From NCBI RefSeq assembly GCF_014174155.1, contig NZ_JABEQM010000003.1, forward strand, positions 124,001 to 188,000: a stretch of DNA of 64,000 nucleotides. Reading direction: 5' to 3'. The notes beneath the pieces were generated by a model. It saw only the letters and a list, made by a program, of their open reading frames with translations, was not told the DNA's origin and did no database searches. The stretch is from Gluconacetobacter tumulisoli. Its GTDB lineage: Bacteria; Pseudomonadota; Alphaproteobacteria; Acetobacterales; Acetobacteraceae. Shown piece after piece: positions 27,171 to 35,721 of the stretch. Each line of letters starts with the position of its first letter. The first letter of the stretch is position 1. The translations under genes were made by a program, and so were the position numbers.

Positions 27171-29429
27171 ATGCGCCGCCTGTCCTATTCCGGCCTTTTC
27201 CCGGCCCCGCTCTTCATGAATCTGCTGCCCCGTCGCGCGCATCTGCTGCTTGGCCCGTCGGCGCTGGCGCTGTTGCCGGCGACCCTGGTGATGGCGGAGG
27301 CCCGGGCCGACACCGCCGCGCGTCCCGCGACGCCCGTCCGGCATGCGATCACCCCGTCACCGAAGACGAAGATCCAGGCGGTTGCCGCCAGCCGTGGCGA
27401 GGACATCGTCGTGGCGACGCATCGGCTGTCGCCCGCCGATACGGCCCGCGTGCAGCTGGAATCCCTGCCGGGGGCGGCGACCGTCATCGATGCCAGGCAG
27501 GTGTTGAAAGGGCGGAATTTCACCAATGCCGACGCGTTGGCCTTCCAGCCCGGCGTGTTCGCCCAATCCTCGGGCGGGGGTGACGGGCTGCGGCTGTCGA
27601 TCCGCGGATCCGGGATCCAGGTCGGCACCAATTATTTCCGTTCCGGCATCCTGATGATGTTCGACGGCCTGCCGGTCACGACGCCGGCCGGCACGCCCTA
27701 TGAATTGTTCGAGCCCCTGGGCCTTCGCTATACCGAAGTCCTGCGCGGCGCCAACGCGTTCGATTATGGCGGGCTGCAACTGGGGGGCGCCATCAATTAC
27801 GTGACCCAGACGGGATATGACGCGCAGACCTACCAGGCGCGGGTCGAGGCCGGAAGTTTCGGATATCACAAGGAACAGATCAGTTCCGGCAAGGTCATCG
27901 GCAAGGCCGATTACTATATCAGCGTGACCAATTCCTATCGCGCCGGGTACCAGGCGCAGACCAGGGCCAACAGCTTCGGCGTCAACGCCAATTTCGGCTA
28001 CCGGTTCAACGATCGGGTGTCGACCCGGTTCTTCTTCCGCTACCGGCAGACGGAAAACGGCTATCCCGGATATCTGACGCGCAGCCAGATCCTGGAAAAC
28101 CCCAAGCAGGCGCAGGCGCCGTACCAGGCATGGGGATCGATCCGCATCCAGCCGGGCAGCAAATATTACGGCAACATGACGACCATCGACCTGGACGACC
28201 GGTCGAAGCTGGAGCTGGGATTCAATTACCAGGACGCGCCGATCGATATCGAGACGCAGAAGAATTCCCAGGTCTGGGGCTACAAGACCGTGGCCGGCGT
28301 CCTGAACTACAAGCGCCATGACGTGCTGGCGGGACACAAGAGCGACACGCAGTTCGGGTTCATGACCACGACCGACCTGGAAGCGTGGCAGAGCAACCGG
28401 GTGCGGGTGCAGACCGCCAACCTGGTCGGCCTGCCGATCGGCCAGATGCTGCGTCACGTCACCTATGGCGGGACCGAAAATTATTTCCATATTCGGAACA
28501 ATACCGAACTGTTCGACAATTTCTGGCTGACCACAGCCAGTGCGCTCGCCTTCGTGCAGAAATCGTCGGGCGTGCCCTTTCCCGCAACGGCGGCGGGGAC
28601 GAACTTCGCCGAATCATCGGTCAATTTCGTGCCGCGCGGCGGGTTTCGGTATGTCATCACCCCGCATGTCGATCTGTACGGCAATGTCAGCCGCAGCCTG
28701 CAACCGCCCAATGACTGGAACCTGAATTATGCCGGGCCATATTTCCCGGCCGGCACCCCGCAGGCCGGCATGAATTCGGGGGCCGGCAAGCTGCGCAACC
28801 AGACCGCCACGACGTACGAGATCGGCACGACCGGCCATGCGCTGCAAAATCGCTGGAGCCTGACCTATTACCATTCGGACGTCCGTAACGAATTGCTGTC
28901 GGTCATGACGCCGCAATCGCAGGCGGTGGGCGCGACGATCTACGGCAATGCGTCGCCCACGACCCACCAGGGGGTCGAGGCCTCGCTGGAGACGACCCTG
29001 TATCGGTGGGCGGGCAACACGCTGTCGCTGCGCCAGGCCTATACTTGGCAGGATTTCCGTTTCCGCCACGATGCGACCTTCGGCCATAACCGCTTGCCGG
29101 GCATTCCCGAACATTTCTACCAGGGAGAAATCCACCTGGATACGAAGGCCGGTTTCTATGCCGGGTTCAATGCCCAGGTCTCGTCCAAGGTCGGTGCGTC
29201 CTATGACGAAACCTATTTCGCGCCCTCGTACCATATCTACAATCTGAATGTCGGGTATGACTGGCCCGGCAAGCATCGGCAGGTCTTCCTCAGCGTCAAC
29301 AATCTTGCGAACACCCATTACGCCGCCATCGTCGTTCCGGGGTATATCGCGGCCGGCAAGGAGCTTGCGGTCATGCAGCCGGGCGACGGGCTGGGCGTGT
29401 TCGCCGGGGTTTCGGTCGGTTTCGACTGA
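27171..29429 (+). CDS. TonB-dependent outer-membrane receptor of the sulfur locus
   Basis: A receptor of about 752 residues: long signal sequence ending near AEARA, TonB box EDIVV, plug with LESLPGAATVIDA, RGSGIQVGTNYF and LRGANAFDYGGLQLGGAINYVTQ, then a barrel. Three in-frame starts exist (27114, 27171, 27216); 27171 is chosen because GGAAG lies 9 bases before it. The last residue is Asp (SVGFD), not the usual Phe. Genes for a DszA-like enzyme and an SsuA-like binding protein follow closely, so it probably imports an organosulfur compound such as a sulfonate or sulfate ester. Confidence 0.9.
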   Translation: MRRLSYSGLFPAPLFMNLLPRRAHLLLGPSALALLPATLVMAEARADTAARPATPVRHAITPSPKTKIQAVAASRGEDIVVATHRLSPADTARVQLESLPGAATVIDARQVLKGRNFTNADALAFQPGVFAQSSGGGDGLRLSIRGSGIQVGTNYFRSGILMMFDGLPVTTPAGTPYELFEPLGLRYTEVLRGANAFDYGGLQLGGAINYVTQTGYDAQTYQARVEAGSFGYHKEQISSGKVIGKADYYISVTNSYRAGYQAQTRANSFGVNANFGYRFNDRVSTRFFFRYRQTENGYPGYLTRSQILENPKQAQAPYQAWGSIRIQPGSKYYGNMTTIDLDDRSKLELGFNYQDAPIDIETQKNSQVWGYKTVAGVLNYKRHDVLAGHKSDTQFGFMTTTDLEAWQSNRVRVQTANLVGLPIGQMLRHVTYGGTENYFHIRNNTELFDNFWLTTASALAFVQKSSGVPFPATAAGTNFAESSVNFVPRGGFRYVITPHVDLYGNVSRSLQPPNDWNLNYAGPYFPAGTPQAGMNSGAGKLRNQTATTYEIGTTGHALQNRWSLTYYHSDVRNELLSVMTPQSQAVGATIYGNASPTTHQGVEASLETTLYRWAGNTLSLRQAYTWQDFRFRHDATFGHNRLPGIPEHFYQGEIHLDTKAGFYAGFNAQVSSKVGASYDETYFAPSYHIYNLNVGYDWPGKHRQVFLSVNNLANTHYAAIVVPGYIAAGKELAVMQPGDGLGVFAGVSVGFD

Positions 29430-29452
29430 CCGGGATCGGGGGAATTTCGGTC

Positions 29453-30832
29453 ATGGCCGAAATCCGGCTGAACGCCTTCGACATGAACTGCGTCTCGCAC
29501 CAGGCCAGCGGGCTGTGGCGGCATCCCCGCGACCGGTCGGCCGCCTATCGGACGCTGGGATACTGGACCGACCTGGCGCGCCTGCTGGAACGCGGGCTGT
29601 TCGACGGGCTGTTCCTGGCGGATGTGCTGGGGGTCTACGACGTGTATGGGGGCGATCCACGCGCCGCGTTGCGGAACGCCGCCCAGGTGCCCGTCAATGA
29701 TCCGGCGATGCTGGTGCCGGCCATGGCGGCGGCGACCGCGCATCTGGGCTTCGGCCTGACCTGCACCCTGTCGTATGAACATCCGTACCCCTTCGCGCGG
29801 CGGATGTCGACGCTGGACCATCTGACCGACGGGCGGATCGGGTGGAACATCGTCACCGGCTACCTGAACAGCGCGGCGAAGGGCGCGGGGAAGGGCGGCC
29901 AGGCCGCCTACGACACCCGGTACGAGATCGCCGACGAATATATGCAGGTCGTCTATCGCCTGTGGGAGGAAAGCTGGCAGGACGGGGCGATCCTGCGGGA
30001 TGTCGAACGGGGGATCTTCATCGACCCCGACAGGGTGCATCGGATCGTCCATGACGGCGCGCATTTCAGCCTGGACGCCATTCACCTGTGCGAACCCTCG
30101 GCGCAGCGGACGCCGATGCTGTACCAGGCCGGGGCCTCGACCCGGGGGCGGGATTTCGCGTCCCGGCATGCGGAATGCGTTTTCCTGGCCAGCCCGTCGG
30201 CGGATATCGTGGCCGGGGGCATCGCCGACCTGCGTCGGCGGGCGCGTGCGCTGGGGCGGCATGACGGCGATCCTCTGATCTTCTCGCTGCTGACGATCGT
30301 GACCGGCCGCACGGATGCCGAGGCACAGGCGAAATGGGAGGATTACCGGCGTTACGTCAGCCTGGAGGGCGCGCTGACCCTGCTGTCGGGCTGGACGGGA
30401 ATCGATTTCTCGCGCTACGCCCCCGACGACCCGGTGCGCCATATCCGCAACGACGCGATCCATTCCGCGGTGGATGCGTTGACGGTGCAGGATCCGAAAA
30501 AGGCGTGGACCGTGCGCGAACTGGCCGAACATGCGGCGATCGGCGGAATGGGGACGACCATCGTCGGCGGCCCGGAACGGATCGCCGATCTGCTGGAAGA
30601 CCGGGTCGTGCGGACCGGGGTGGACGGGTTCAACCTGGCCTATGCCGTAACGCCGGAAAGCTTTGGCGATGTCGTGGACCTGATCGTGCCCGTCCTGCAG
30701 CGTCGTGGGATCTACAAACGGGCGTACCGGCCCGGTACGCTGCGCGAAAAAGTGTTCGGCCGGGGCGACAGGCTGGGGAACGACCATCCGGGCAGCCGTG
30801 TCCGGTGCAGGGCGACAGAGGAGATGCCGTGA
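29453..30832 (+). CDS. FMN-dependent monooxygenase, NtaA/SnaA/DszA family (copy 2)
   Basis: A 459-residue luciferase-fold monooxygenase, paralogous to the gene at 23823-25265. Shared stretches include YWTDLARLLERGLFDGLFLADVLG, RRMSTLDHLTDGRIGWNIVTG and the VYRLWEESW segment. It starts 24 bases after the TonB receptor and its stop overlaps the SsuA-like gene by 4 bases, so receptor, enzyme and binding protein form one unit. Two divergent paralogues in one locus suggest two different organosulfur substrates. Confidence 0.9.
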   Translation: MAEIRLNAFDMNCVSHQASGLWRHPRDRSAAYRTLGYWTDLARLLERGLFDGLFLADVLGVYDVYGGDPRAALRNAAQVPVNDPAMLVPAMAAATAHLGFGLTCTLSYEHPYPFARRMSTLDHLTDGRIGWNIVTGYLNSAAKGAGKGGQAAYDTRYEIADEYMQVVYRLWEESWQDGAILRDVERGIFIDPDRVHRIVHDGAHFSLDAIHLCEPSAQRTPMLYQAGASTRGRDFASRHAECVFLASPSADIVAGGIADLRRRARALGRHDGDPLIFSLLTIVTGRTDAEAQAKWEDYRRYVSLEGALTLLSGWTGIDFSRYAPDDPVRHIRNDAIHSAVDALTVQDPKKAWTVRELAEHAAIGGMGTTIVGGPERIADLLEDRVVRTGVDGFNLAYAVTPESFGDVVDLIVPVLQRRGIYKRAYRPGTLREKVFGRGDRLGNDHPGSRVRCRATEEMP

Positions 30833-31794
30833 CGAATCATTCGATGGCCCGCACGGGCCTTGCGGGGCGCCGCGCGGTTCTGGCCGCCGGATTGTCCCTG
30901 CTGGCCGTGGGGCATGGCGCCCGCGCCGCGGCCCGGACCGTCCGGGTCGGCTATCAGCGCTATGGCACGCTGATCGTGCTGAAGCATTCCGGCCTGCTGG
31001 AGCAGGTGCTGGCCCCGCTGGGCCATGACGTCGTCTGGTCGGAATTCGTGGCGGGACCGCAGATGTTGCAGGCCCTGGCCGCCGGCGCCATCGATTTCGC
31101 CGAAACCGGCGATGCGCCGCCAGTGTTTGCGCAGGCGGCATGGCCCGATCGGCTGGTCTATGTCGGCCATGGCGCCCGCGCACCCCAGGGCGAGGCGATC
31201 CTGGTGCGCGCTTCGGGTCCGATCACCCAGGTCGCCGACCTGAAGGGGCGCAGCATCGCTTTCAATCGGGGTTCCAACGTTCATTACCTGGTGCTGGCGG
31301 CCCTGGCGAAGGCCGGCCTGACGATCCGCGACGTTCATGTCGTCAATCTGGTCCCCGCTTCGGCGCGCGCGGCGTTCGACATGGGGCGGATCGATGCCTG
31401 GGCGATCTGGGACCCTTATCTGGCGGCCGAGCAGGCAACCGGCGGGGCGCGTGTCCTGGCCGATGCCGACGGGCTGACGGGCAACCGGCAGTTCCTGCTG
31501 GCGTCCCGCGCCTTCGCCGAAGCCGATCCGCCGGCGGTCCGGGCAGTGTTGCAGGCCCTGTCCCGGTCCCACGACTGGGCGCGGACACACCAGCCGGACC
31601 TGGTTGCGGCCATTGCATCCGATACCGGCCTGCCACCCGACGTGATCCGCGTCGCGGTCGCCCGGCTGCCGCTGGCCGTGTCGCCGATGGACGACGGCGT
31701 GGCGGCCGAGCAGCAGGCCATCGCCGACCTGCTGTCCGGCAACGGATTGCTGCCGGCGCGGGTGAAGGTCCGCGACGCGATGTGGACCGGCTGA
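30829..31794 (+). CDS. SsuA-like ABC substrate-binding protein
   Basis: A 321-residue periplasmic binding protein of the sulfonate/nitrate/taurine family. It begins with GTG, supported by gaggag upstream and a 4-base overlap (GTGA) with the preceding gene. The export signal contains GRRAVLAAG, which may be a Tat signal. The body shows VRVGYQRYGTL, ALAAGAIDFAETGDAPPVFAQA and AWAIWDPYLAAEQ. No SsuB ATPase or SsuC permease gene follows; the partner subunits must be elsewhere. Confidence 0.9.
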   Translation: MTNHSMARTGLAGRRAVLAAGLSLLAVGHGARAAARTVRVGYQRYGTLIVLKHSGLLEQVLAPLGHDVVWSEFVAGPQMLQALAAGAIDFAETGDAPPVFAQAAWPDRLVYVGHGARAPQGEAILVRASGPITQVADLKGRSIAFNRGSNVHYLVLAALAKAGLTIRDVHVVNLVPASARAAFDMGRIDAWAIWDPYLAAEQATGGARVLADADGLTGNRQFLLASRAFAEADPPAVRAVLQALSRSHDWARTHQPDLVAAIASDTGLPPDVIRVAVARLPLAVSPMDDGVAAEQQAIADLLSGNGLLPARVKVRDAMWTG

Positions 31795-31832
31795 ATGTCC
31801 CGTTGAACCGCACCTTGAACCGAAAGAACCCC

Positions 31833-33299
31833 ATGACCAGTCGATCCCACCGCGTCGCGATCATCGGCGGCGGCTTTACCGGCGCGGCCGTCGCCTATCA
31901 CCTGACGGGCGCCGGCACCGGTACGGGAACGGTGGCAGCGCCGGTCGTCGTCTTCGAACCGCGCCCGACCCTGGGGGCGGGGGTCGCCTATGGCGCGCAG
32001 GATCCGAATCACCGCATCAACGTCCCCGCCGCGCGGATGAGCCTGTCGACCGACGAACCGGACGATTTCCGGGCGTGGCTGGAGCGGGACGGGGTGCTGG
32101 AGGGTGATCCGGAGGCCCGCTTGCCGAACGGGGCGGTCTATCCCGCTCGGTCGGTCTTCGGACGTTACATCGCGGCGCGGCTGGCCCCACGGCTTGCCGA
32201 AGGGCGGGTGGAACACCGGCGCGCCCGGGTGACGGCGGTACGGCCGGACGAGGCCGGAGGGTGGCGGATCGACACGGATGACGGTCGCCGGACCTCTGCC
32301 GATATCGTGGTCATCGCGACCTCCCACCCGCCGCCCGCCCCGCCTGCGTGCCTGGCGGACCTGGCCGTGGAGGCTAAAGCGTCGGGCGGGACCATGTTCA
32401 TCGCCGATCCCTGGGCGGTCGGCGCGCTGGATGCCATCGGCACGGACGATCGGGTGCTGATCGTGGGGACCGGCCTGAGCATGGCCGACGTGGTGTCCAC
32501 CCTTGACGCCGCGGGGCATCGGGGGCCGATCACCGCCCTGTCGCGCCGGGGGCAGCGGTCGCATGGGGATCTGAGCGACAATGCCACGGCCTGGGGGGAT
32601 TTTTCGACCGGCGCTGAAGGTTCCGCCCGGGGACTGTTGCGCCGGGTGCGCCGCACCCTGCGCGACAATCCGGACCAGCCCTGGCAGACGATCTTCAACG
32701 CGTTGCGCCGCCAGGCCGGGCCGATCTGGGCCGCCCTGAACCCGGCCGAGCAACGGCGCCTGGTCCGGCATCTGCGGCCGTTCTGGGATGTGCGGCGCTT
32801 TCGCATTGCCCCGCAGGCCGAACGGGTGCTGGACCGTCGCATCGCCGCCGGAATGCTGCGCATCGAGGCGGGTCGCCTGACGGGCGCGGCGCGGCGTGCC
32901 GGGTCGTTCGACGTCGCCATCCGGCCCCGCGGCGAAGCGGAGCGGCGGATGACGGTCGACGCGATCGTGACGACGACCGGGCCGGACCATGCCCGCATCC
33001 TGTCGTCCCAGCCTTTCCTGGCCGACCTGGCGCGCCAGGGCTATCTGGAGCGCGATCCGGCCGGGTTGGGGCTGCACACGGACCGCGCGGGCCACGCCGT
33101 GTCGTCCGGCCGGGCCCATCCGACGCTGCTGGTCGCCGGGCCGCTGTCGCGGGGGACGTTCGGCGAACTGATGGGCCTGCCGGAGGTCACGGTCAACGCC
33201 CAGATGGTCGCCGCCACCATCCGGGAGGCCGTCGGTCCCCAGCGCATAGGCGAGGGGGAGGAACCGCCTTACGCCTTGGCGACGCCGAAGATGTCCTGA
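31833..33299 (+). CDS. FAD/NAD(P)-binding oxidoreductase
   Basis: A 488-residue flavoprotein with the dinucleotide-binding motif IIGGGFTGAAVAYHL at its start, RINVPAARMSLST typical of the FAD/NAD(P)-binding family PF13454, and a second nucleotide-binding motif VLIVGTGLSMADVV. The function is unknown. Related proteins oxidise or hydroxylate small molecules. Its place after the SsuA-like gene suggests a role in organosulfur use. The last 31 bases overlap the convergent shikimate dehydrogenase-like gene. Confidence 0.8.
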   Translation: MTSRSHRVAIIGGGFTGAAVAYHLTGAGTGTGTVAAPVVVFEPRPTLGAGVAYGAQDPNHRINVPAARMSLSTDEPDDFRAWLERDGVLEGDPEARLPNGAVYPARSVFGRYIAARLAPRLAEGRVEHRRARVTAVRPDEAGGWRIDTDDGRRTSADIVVIATSHPPPAPPACLADLAVEAKASGGTMFIADPWAVGALDAIGTDDRVLIVGTGLSMADVVSTLDAAGHRGPITALSRRGQRSHGDLSDNATAWGDFSTGAEGSARGLLRRVRRTLRDNPDQPWQTIFNALRRQAGPIWAALNPAEQRRLVRHLRPFWDVRRFRIAPQAERVLDRRIAAGMLRIEAGRLTGAARRAGSFDVAIRPRGEAERRMTVDAIVTTTGPDHARILSSQPFLADLARQGYLERDPAGLGLHTDRAGHAVSSGRAHPTLLVAGPLSRGTFGELMGLPEVTVNAQMVAATIREAVGPQRIGEGEEPPYALATPKMS

Positions 33300-34129
33300 A
33301 GCTGGCGGGCCATGACCGCAGCGTCCACGTCCTGCCCGAACCAGAGCCTGATGCTGATCACCCCCTGGTTCACCAGCATGCCCAGTCCGTCCAGCGTGGT
33401 GCAGCCGCGGTCATGGGCCGCGCGCAGCAGCGCCGTGCGGGGCGGGTTGGGAATGACGTCGGCGACGACCATCCCGTCGCGCAGGCTGTCCGGATCGATG
33501 TCGGGCATGGCCTCGGCATCGCCGAGCCCGACGGATGTCGCATTGATCAGCACGTCGATGTCCTGCGGGATCGCGAACCTTTCGGTCCAGGGCAGGAACG
33601 TGGCCTCGGCCGCCGTCCTGTCGTTGATCAGCGTCGCGATGTCCTGGCCGCGTGCGGGGTCGCGGTTGACGATCGTCAGGTGACGGGCCCCCGCCAGGGC
33701 CAGTTCCACGGCGATCGCGCGCGCAGCACCCCCGGCGCCGAGCAGGCAGAAGCTCTTGCCCTTCGGGTCCGTGACGCTGGAGAGGGATTCCAGGAAGCCC
33801 TTGCCGTCGGTGTTTTCGCCGGTCAGCCGGCCGTCGCGGATGACCACGCAATTGACCGCCCCGATGATGGCGGCCGAATCCGCCAGCGTATCCAGATGCG
33901 CCAGCACAGCGACCTTGTGGGGGATGGAGCAGTTGAACCCGGCCCAGCCCATGGCCACGGCGCCCCGGACGGCGTCGGCCAGGCCATCGGCCTTCACGTC
34001 GCAATTGATGTAGCGGGCGTTCATGTCGTGGTGCCGATACGCGGCCTCGATCATCGCGACGGTCGGGTTGTCGGCGCAGGGGGTGGAGAAGGAACCCGTC
34101 AGCGCGGCAAGGAACGTTTGGGACGACAT
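33269..34129 (-). CDS. Shikimate dehydrogenase-family oxidoreductase (AroE-like)
   Basis: A 286-residue AroE-fold protein. The substrate site is recognisable: GSFS (12-15), NCSIPHK with Lys72, GAVN with Asn93 and GENTDG with Asp108. The NAD(P) loop is GAGGAARA (131-138) and a late INATSVGLG is present. Its neighbours are a LacI-family regulator and not aromatic biosynthesis genes. It may therefore be a catabolic quinate/shikimate-type dehydrogenase rather than the housekeeping AroE; sequence alone does not decide. A 16-base palindrome lies 89 bases before its start codon. Confidence 0.85.
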   Translation of the reverse strand: MSSQTFLAALTGSFSTPCADNPTVAMIEAAYRHHDMNARYINCDVKADGLADAVRGAVAMGWAGFNCSIPHKVAVLAHLDTLADSAAIIGAVNCVVIRDGRLTGENTDGKGFLESLSSVTDPKGKSFCLLGAGGAARAIAVELALAGARHLTIVNRDPARGQDIATLINDRTAAEATFLPWTERFAIPQDIDVLINATSVGLGDAEAMPDIDPDSLRDGMVVADVIPNPPRTALLRAAHDRGCTTLDGLGMLVNQGVISIRLWFGQDVDAAVMARQLQDIFGVAKA

Positions 34130-34217
34130 GATGAAGACCTCCTGAAAACGCGGATCGTCGAATGCCGGTGCGGGAGAGGGCGCGGACGGCCTGCCCGTCT
34201 TCGGCCAGGCGTCAGCA

Positions 34218-34233
34218 TTGCATAGCTATGCAA
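34218..34233. promoter_or_regulatory. 16-base perfect palindrome, probable LacI-type operator
   Basis: TTGCATAGCTATGCAA is a perfect palindrome in the 109-base gap between the LacI-family gene and the AroE-like gene, both on the minus strand. Length and symmetry are typical of LacI/GalR-family operators. It would let the regulator control the dehydrogenase from an internal promoter. Confidence 0.6.
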
Positions 34234-34238
34234 GAAAG

Positions 34239-35246
34239 TCACCCACCCTGGCGGGTGCTGCCCCGCGGGACCAGCCGCACGGGAATGCGCACCGTCCGGC
34301 CCCCCGTCGGTCCCGGCGGCCCGGCGAGGGCCCCGGCCAGCAGGTCCAGGGTGGCCGCCACCATCCGCTCCACCTGCTGGTCGAACGATGTCAGGTCGTA
34401 GCTCTGCCATGATGCCTGGGGGATGTCGTCATATCCCACGACCCGCACGTCGCGGGGGATCGACAGGCCGCCTGCCTGCCGCAGGGCGTCGATCGCCCCG
34501 CAGGCCATCAGGTCGTTGCCGCAGAACAGCCCGTCCGGCGGCGGAGACGTCGACAGCAGGCGGCGGACGGCATCCTGGCCCCCCTGGTAGGTGTCGTCGC
34601 CGCGCAGCAGCGTGGGGGACGGCAGCCCACGGGCCGCCAGCCGTTCCGCGAAGCCCCGGCCCCGTTCCTGCGACGCCGCGTTTGCGCGGGGTCCGGCCAT
34701 CCAGGCGGGTCGCCGGACGCCGCGATCCGCCAGCAGGTCGGCGGCGTCCCGGCCCGCCGTCCGGTTGTCCGACTGCACCGTGGAAATCCATGGCGAGGTC
34801 AGGCGGGAATTGAAACAGATGATGGGAATCCGCAGAGCGGACAGCGCGTCGGCGGCCCGCTGGGTGCCGACCGCAAGGGCCGTGACGGCGGCATCGACCC
34901 GATATCCTGCCAACTGGTCCAGCGCATCGTCCAGGGCCACGGAATCTGCGACCTGGACCAGCAGGACCTGCAGCCCGATCTCGCGCAGGGCGACGGCGAA
35001 GCGGTCCAGGACGGTGGCATAAAACGGGTTGTCGAGCCCGCCGACGACCACCCCGACCATGTGTGACCGGCCCGACAGCATGATGGCGGGAATGCGATTG
35101 GGCCGGTACCCCAGTGCGGCGGCGGCGGCCAGCACCTTTTCGCGCGTGGCGGCGGACACGCTGCCGTCCGGCGAGAAGGTGCGCGATACCGCGGATTGCG
35201 AGACGCCGGCGAGCTTCGCGACGTCGACGGATGATACCGGGCGAAT
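34239..35246 (-). CDS. LacI-family transcriptional regulator with probable ATT start
   Basis: Reading begins clearly within a LacI-type helix-turn-helix: VDVAKLAGVSQSAVSRTFS, followed by VSAATREKVLAAAAALGYRPN and a periplasmic-binding-type sensor domain (VGVVVGGLDNPFY, GYRVDAAV, GYDDIPQA). The first standard start (GTG 35159) would delete the recognition helix. Upstream in frame there is no ATG, GTG or TTG. ATT at 35246 has AGGAGG 6 bases before it; CTG at 35267 overlaps the HxlR stop. With ATT the protein is 335 residues, normal for the family. It probably binds the palindrome at 34218-34233. Confidence 0.8.
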   Translation of the reverse strand: MRPVSSVDVAKLAGVSQSAVSRTFSPDGSVSAATREKVLAAAAALGYRPNRIPAIMLSGRSHMVGVVVGGLDNPFYATVLDRFAVALREIGLQVLLVQVADSVALDDALDQLAGYRVDAAVTALAVGTQRAADALSALRIPIICFNSRLTSPWISTVQSDNRTAGRDAADLLADRGVRRPAWMAGPRANAASQERGRGFAERLAARGLPSPTLLRGDDTYQGGQDAVRRLLSTSPPPDGLFCGNDLMACGAIDALRQAGGLSIPRDVRVVGYDDIPQASWQSYDLTSFDQQVERMVAATLDLLAGALAGPPGPTGGRTVRIPVRLVPRGSTRQGG

Positions 35247-35263
35247 GGTCGGCCTCCTGCCGG

Positions 35264-35623
35264 TCAGGCGGCCGCCGAGGGGGCGGGCGCCGGGAGGGCA
35301 TGCATGTCGCCCCAGTCCTTGAGGACCATGATGACCGGATGCAGCGTGCGTCCGCGTTCGGTCAGGCTGTATTCCACCCGGGGTGGGATTTCAGGATGGA
35401 TCGTGCGGGCGACCAGCCCGTCGCGTTCCAGTTCGCGCAGCTGCGCCGTCAGCATGCGTTGCGTGACACTGGCCAGGCGGCGGCGCAGTTCGCTGAAGCG
35501 CATGGTGCGTTCGAACAGATGGAACAGGATCACGCCCTTCCATTTTCCGTCGATGAATTGCAGCGTGGCCTCGACCGCGCAGCCGGGCGAGCAGTCGAGG
35601 CGGGCATGGCGGGTGCGGGGCAT
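35264..35623 (-). CDS. HxlR-family transcriptional regulator
   Basis: A winged-helix regulator of about 119 residues: CSPGCAVEATLQFIDGKWKGVIL, MRFSELRRRLASVTQRMLTAQLRELERDGLV and PRVEYSLTERG are the family pattern. ATG 35623 is preferred over ATG 35641, because a CCCATA-C-TATGGG dyad covers 35641 and GGGAAA precedes 35623. It is divergent from the alcohol dehydrogenase gene, the usual arrangement for HxlR regulators that sense reactive electrophiles. The LacI-family gene starts 17 bases after its stop and is probably cotranscribed. Confidence 0.88.
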   Translation of the reverse strand: MPRTRHARLDCSPGCAVEATLQFIDGKWKGVILFHLFERTMRFSELRRRLASVTQRMLTAQLRELERDGLVARTIHPEIPPRVEYSLTERGRTLHPVIMVLKDWGDMHALPAPAPSAAA

Positions 35624-35636
35624 GGCAGTATCATTT

Positions 35637-35649
35637 CCCATACTATGGG
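35637..35649. promoter_or_regulatory. Dyad CCCATA-C-TATGGG, probable HxlR operator
   Basis: A perfect 6-1-6 inverted repeat lies just upstream of the preferred HxlR start, in the gap to the divergent dehydrogenase gene. The position suits autoregulation and control of the neighbour. Confidence 0.45.
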
Positions 35650-35721
35650 TGCGGAATGTGCGTTCTTGCGCCGGAAAAGCATAAGGGCGCATCTGGATTC
35701 AGGACAAGAAGGGGCCCCGCC

